A stretch of 64,000 bases of DNA, from contig JAJHTX010000002.1 in the NCBI GenBank assembly GCA_032164295.1, positions 3,968,001 to 4,032,000 on the forward strand, given 5' to 3'. The stretch comes from Inonotus obliquus (taxonomy: Eukaryota; Basidiomycota; Agaricomycetes; Hymenochaetales; Hymenochaetaceae). The notes under the pieces are model-generated. The model saw only the letters and a list, made by a program, of their open reading frames with translations. It did no database searches and was not told the DNA's origin. The stretch's first letter is position 1. Each line of letters starts with the position of its first letter. The translations under genes were made by a program, and so were the position numbers. Shown in pieces: positions 62,899-64,000 of this stretch.

Positions 62899-64000
62899 TT
62901 GCGGAGCGGCAAGTTGATAAATCTGTTAGAGGCAGTAAATTCTTGTATTGTAATTTCTTAGTGATCAATCCAGGGATATTCCTGGCAATAATAAGAATAC
63001 AAAAAAATTTTGTTACTGTTGCTTGCACTCCGGTTGGCAGAGATAAGCAACACCCACCGATAAGACTATGCCTCTGCTTTCTATTGCCGACAGCCACGTT
63101 CTCGTCTTCCGTCTTCTCCTTTGATCAACCACCTTCTCTCTCCCAATGTAATTGATCCTCCCAACAGCTATGTTTGAGGACTTGATCCTGCAGAGCGGCA
63201 GTACTGTACACCTTTGGTGCGCGGGAGGAACAGGGTACTCTCCCAAAAAGCTCGGTTATTATAGCAAACGCGTGTCTCGTGCCTCAAGGCCACTGTTTTT
63301 CCTGATTCTCCCACAACGTCCGGGCCTTAGCAAGTTCTCTGCTGTACAGATGTCCAGAGGCTGCTGTTGCTATTTTTTTCGACTTGATTGTCGCTGGTGA
63401 TTCAGATGAAGATGCTGGAGAGAGGAACGACTCGGCCACGTGCCGTAACGCGATGAATAGTTATACGCCATTTGTCCACTAATTCACCCAATCTCTCGTG
63501 TATAAACAATAATGGCCTTTGCGCTCTCAACAGTACTAGTATTAGTACTTGTCTCTGAAATTATCTGGGAAGTCCGTGTTGATATTCCCGTTTGTAATCC
63601 ATCTTCAACAATTGGCTAAACCCTCCGCGCAGCTCGGATCTCCCTTATTTCCTTCCAAACATGGGAATCCACACAAGTCTTGGGACCAAATACGAAACGG
63701 AACACAAACTGTTTGCACTAGACTCAATCAAGCAAGGACGTGGGCGACTGTCATCGTGGGCCAAGACGATACCGTGCCATAGGGCTTGGATTTCTCCCGC
63801 ACAGTCGAGAAGCTCGCTCTCAGGCCACAGAGTTTTGTTCCTGCGCCTCCAAGACTGGCATATTCTCTTCGGTAGGTATCATTAATATTGCGAACTGGAG
63901 GTCGAATGAGGGTATCACACAGCAAAAACGTATTGTCGCACGAGAAGTGCCTCAGTGTATTTCCCACAGGGACCGAATACTCGTCGTCCTACACGCAATA
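62899..64000. other. Right-end region without a supportable gene
   Basis: About 1.1 kb upstream of the kinase start to the window edge. Several short frames occur (for example 63152-63400 and 63661-63885 on plus, 63728-63967 on minus) but none is protein-like or has splice support. A gene crossing the edge cannot be excluded. Confidence 0.5.

Overview
The window is nuclear DNA of a filamentous basidiomycete, most likely an Agaricomycete. Nearly every recognisable protein is cut by many short GT-AG introns of about 50-60 nt. Genes sit on both strands with short spacers, and there are no operons. Several families are typical of mushroom-forming fungi: a DUF6534-like membrane protein, a single-pass protein with a long proline-rich tail, a PA14-bearing GH3 glucosidase without a signal peptide, and a double hybrid histidine kinase. 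The species cannot be named from the sequence. Gene models were assembled by reading across splice sites, so outer coordinates are firmer than most inner exon borders.

Layout. 1-8.2 kb: the end of an unknown gene, a 698-residue orphan protein, a C2-domain protein (-) and the nucleotide-excision-repair gene rad7/rhp7 (+). 8.2-13.2 kb: a 5 kb gene-poor tract with broken reading frames and short repeats. 13.2-20 kb: a small orphan (-), the lariat-debranching enzyme dbr1 (-) and an intracellular GH3 beta-glucosidase (-). 20.5-28.3 kb: a very large histidine kinase with two kinase and two receiver modules (+). 29-40 kb: a single-pass membrane protein (+), a Bet1/Sft1-type Qc-SNARE (-), a DUF6534-like multi-pass protein (+), shugoshin (+) and an orphan protein (-). 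41-53.7 kb: a dual-specificity phosphatase (+), then a repeated-gene locus with three copies of a KynB-like cyclase (two in tandem on +, one on -), a small cupin (-) and a vacuolar-type MFS permease (+). 54-63 kb: Prp4 kinase (-), a NAPE-PLD-type metallo-beta-lactamase-fold lipase (-), a short inverted-repeat transposon (MITE) and an SR-protein kinase of the Sky1/Dsk1 type (-). No gene could be supported in the last 1.1 kb.

How the genes relate. Most are unlinked housekeeping functions: DNA repair, lariat debranching, splicing kinases, centromeric cohesion and Golgi SNARE traffic. The part that looks like a functional unit is 42.3-53.7 kb, where three cyclase paralogues surround a cupin and a permease. 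The two tandem copies show blocks of complete identity that include introns, next to diverged blocks, as expected from gene conversion. The second copy lacks a 110-bp promoter segment, with the TATA box, between two 8-bp direct repeats. I rate this locus, the double kinase and the new-looking MITE as the most interesting parts.
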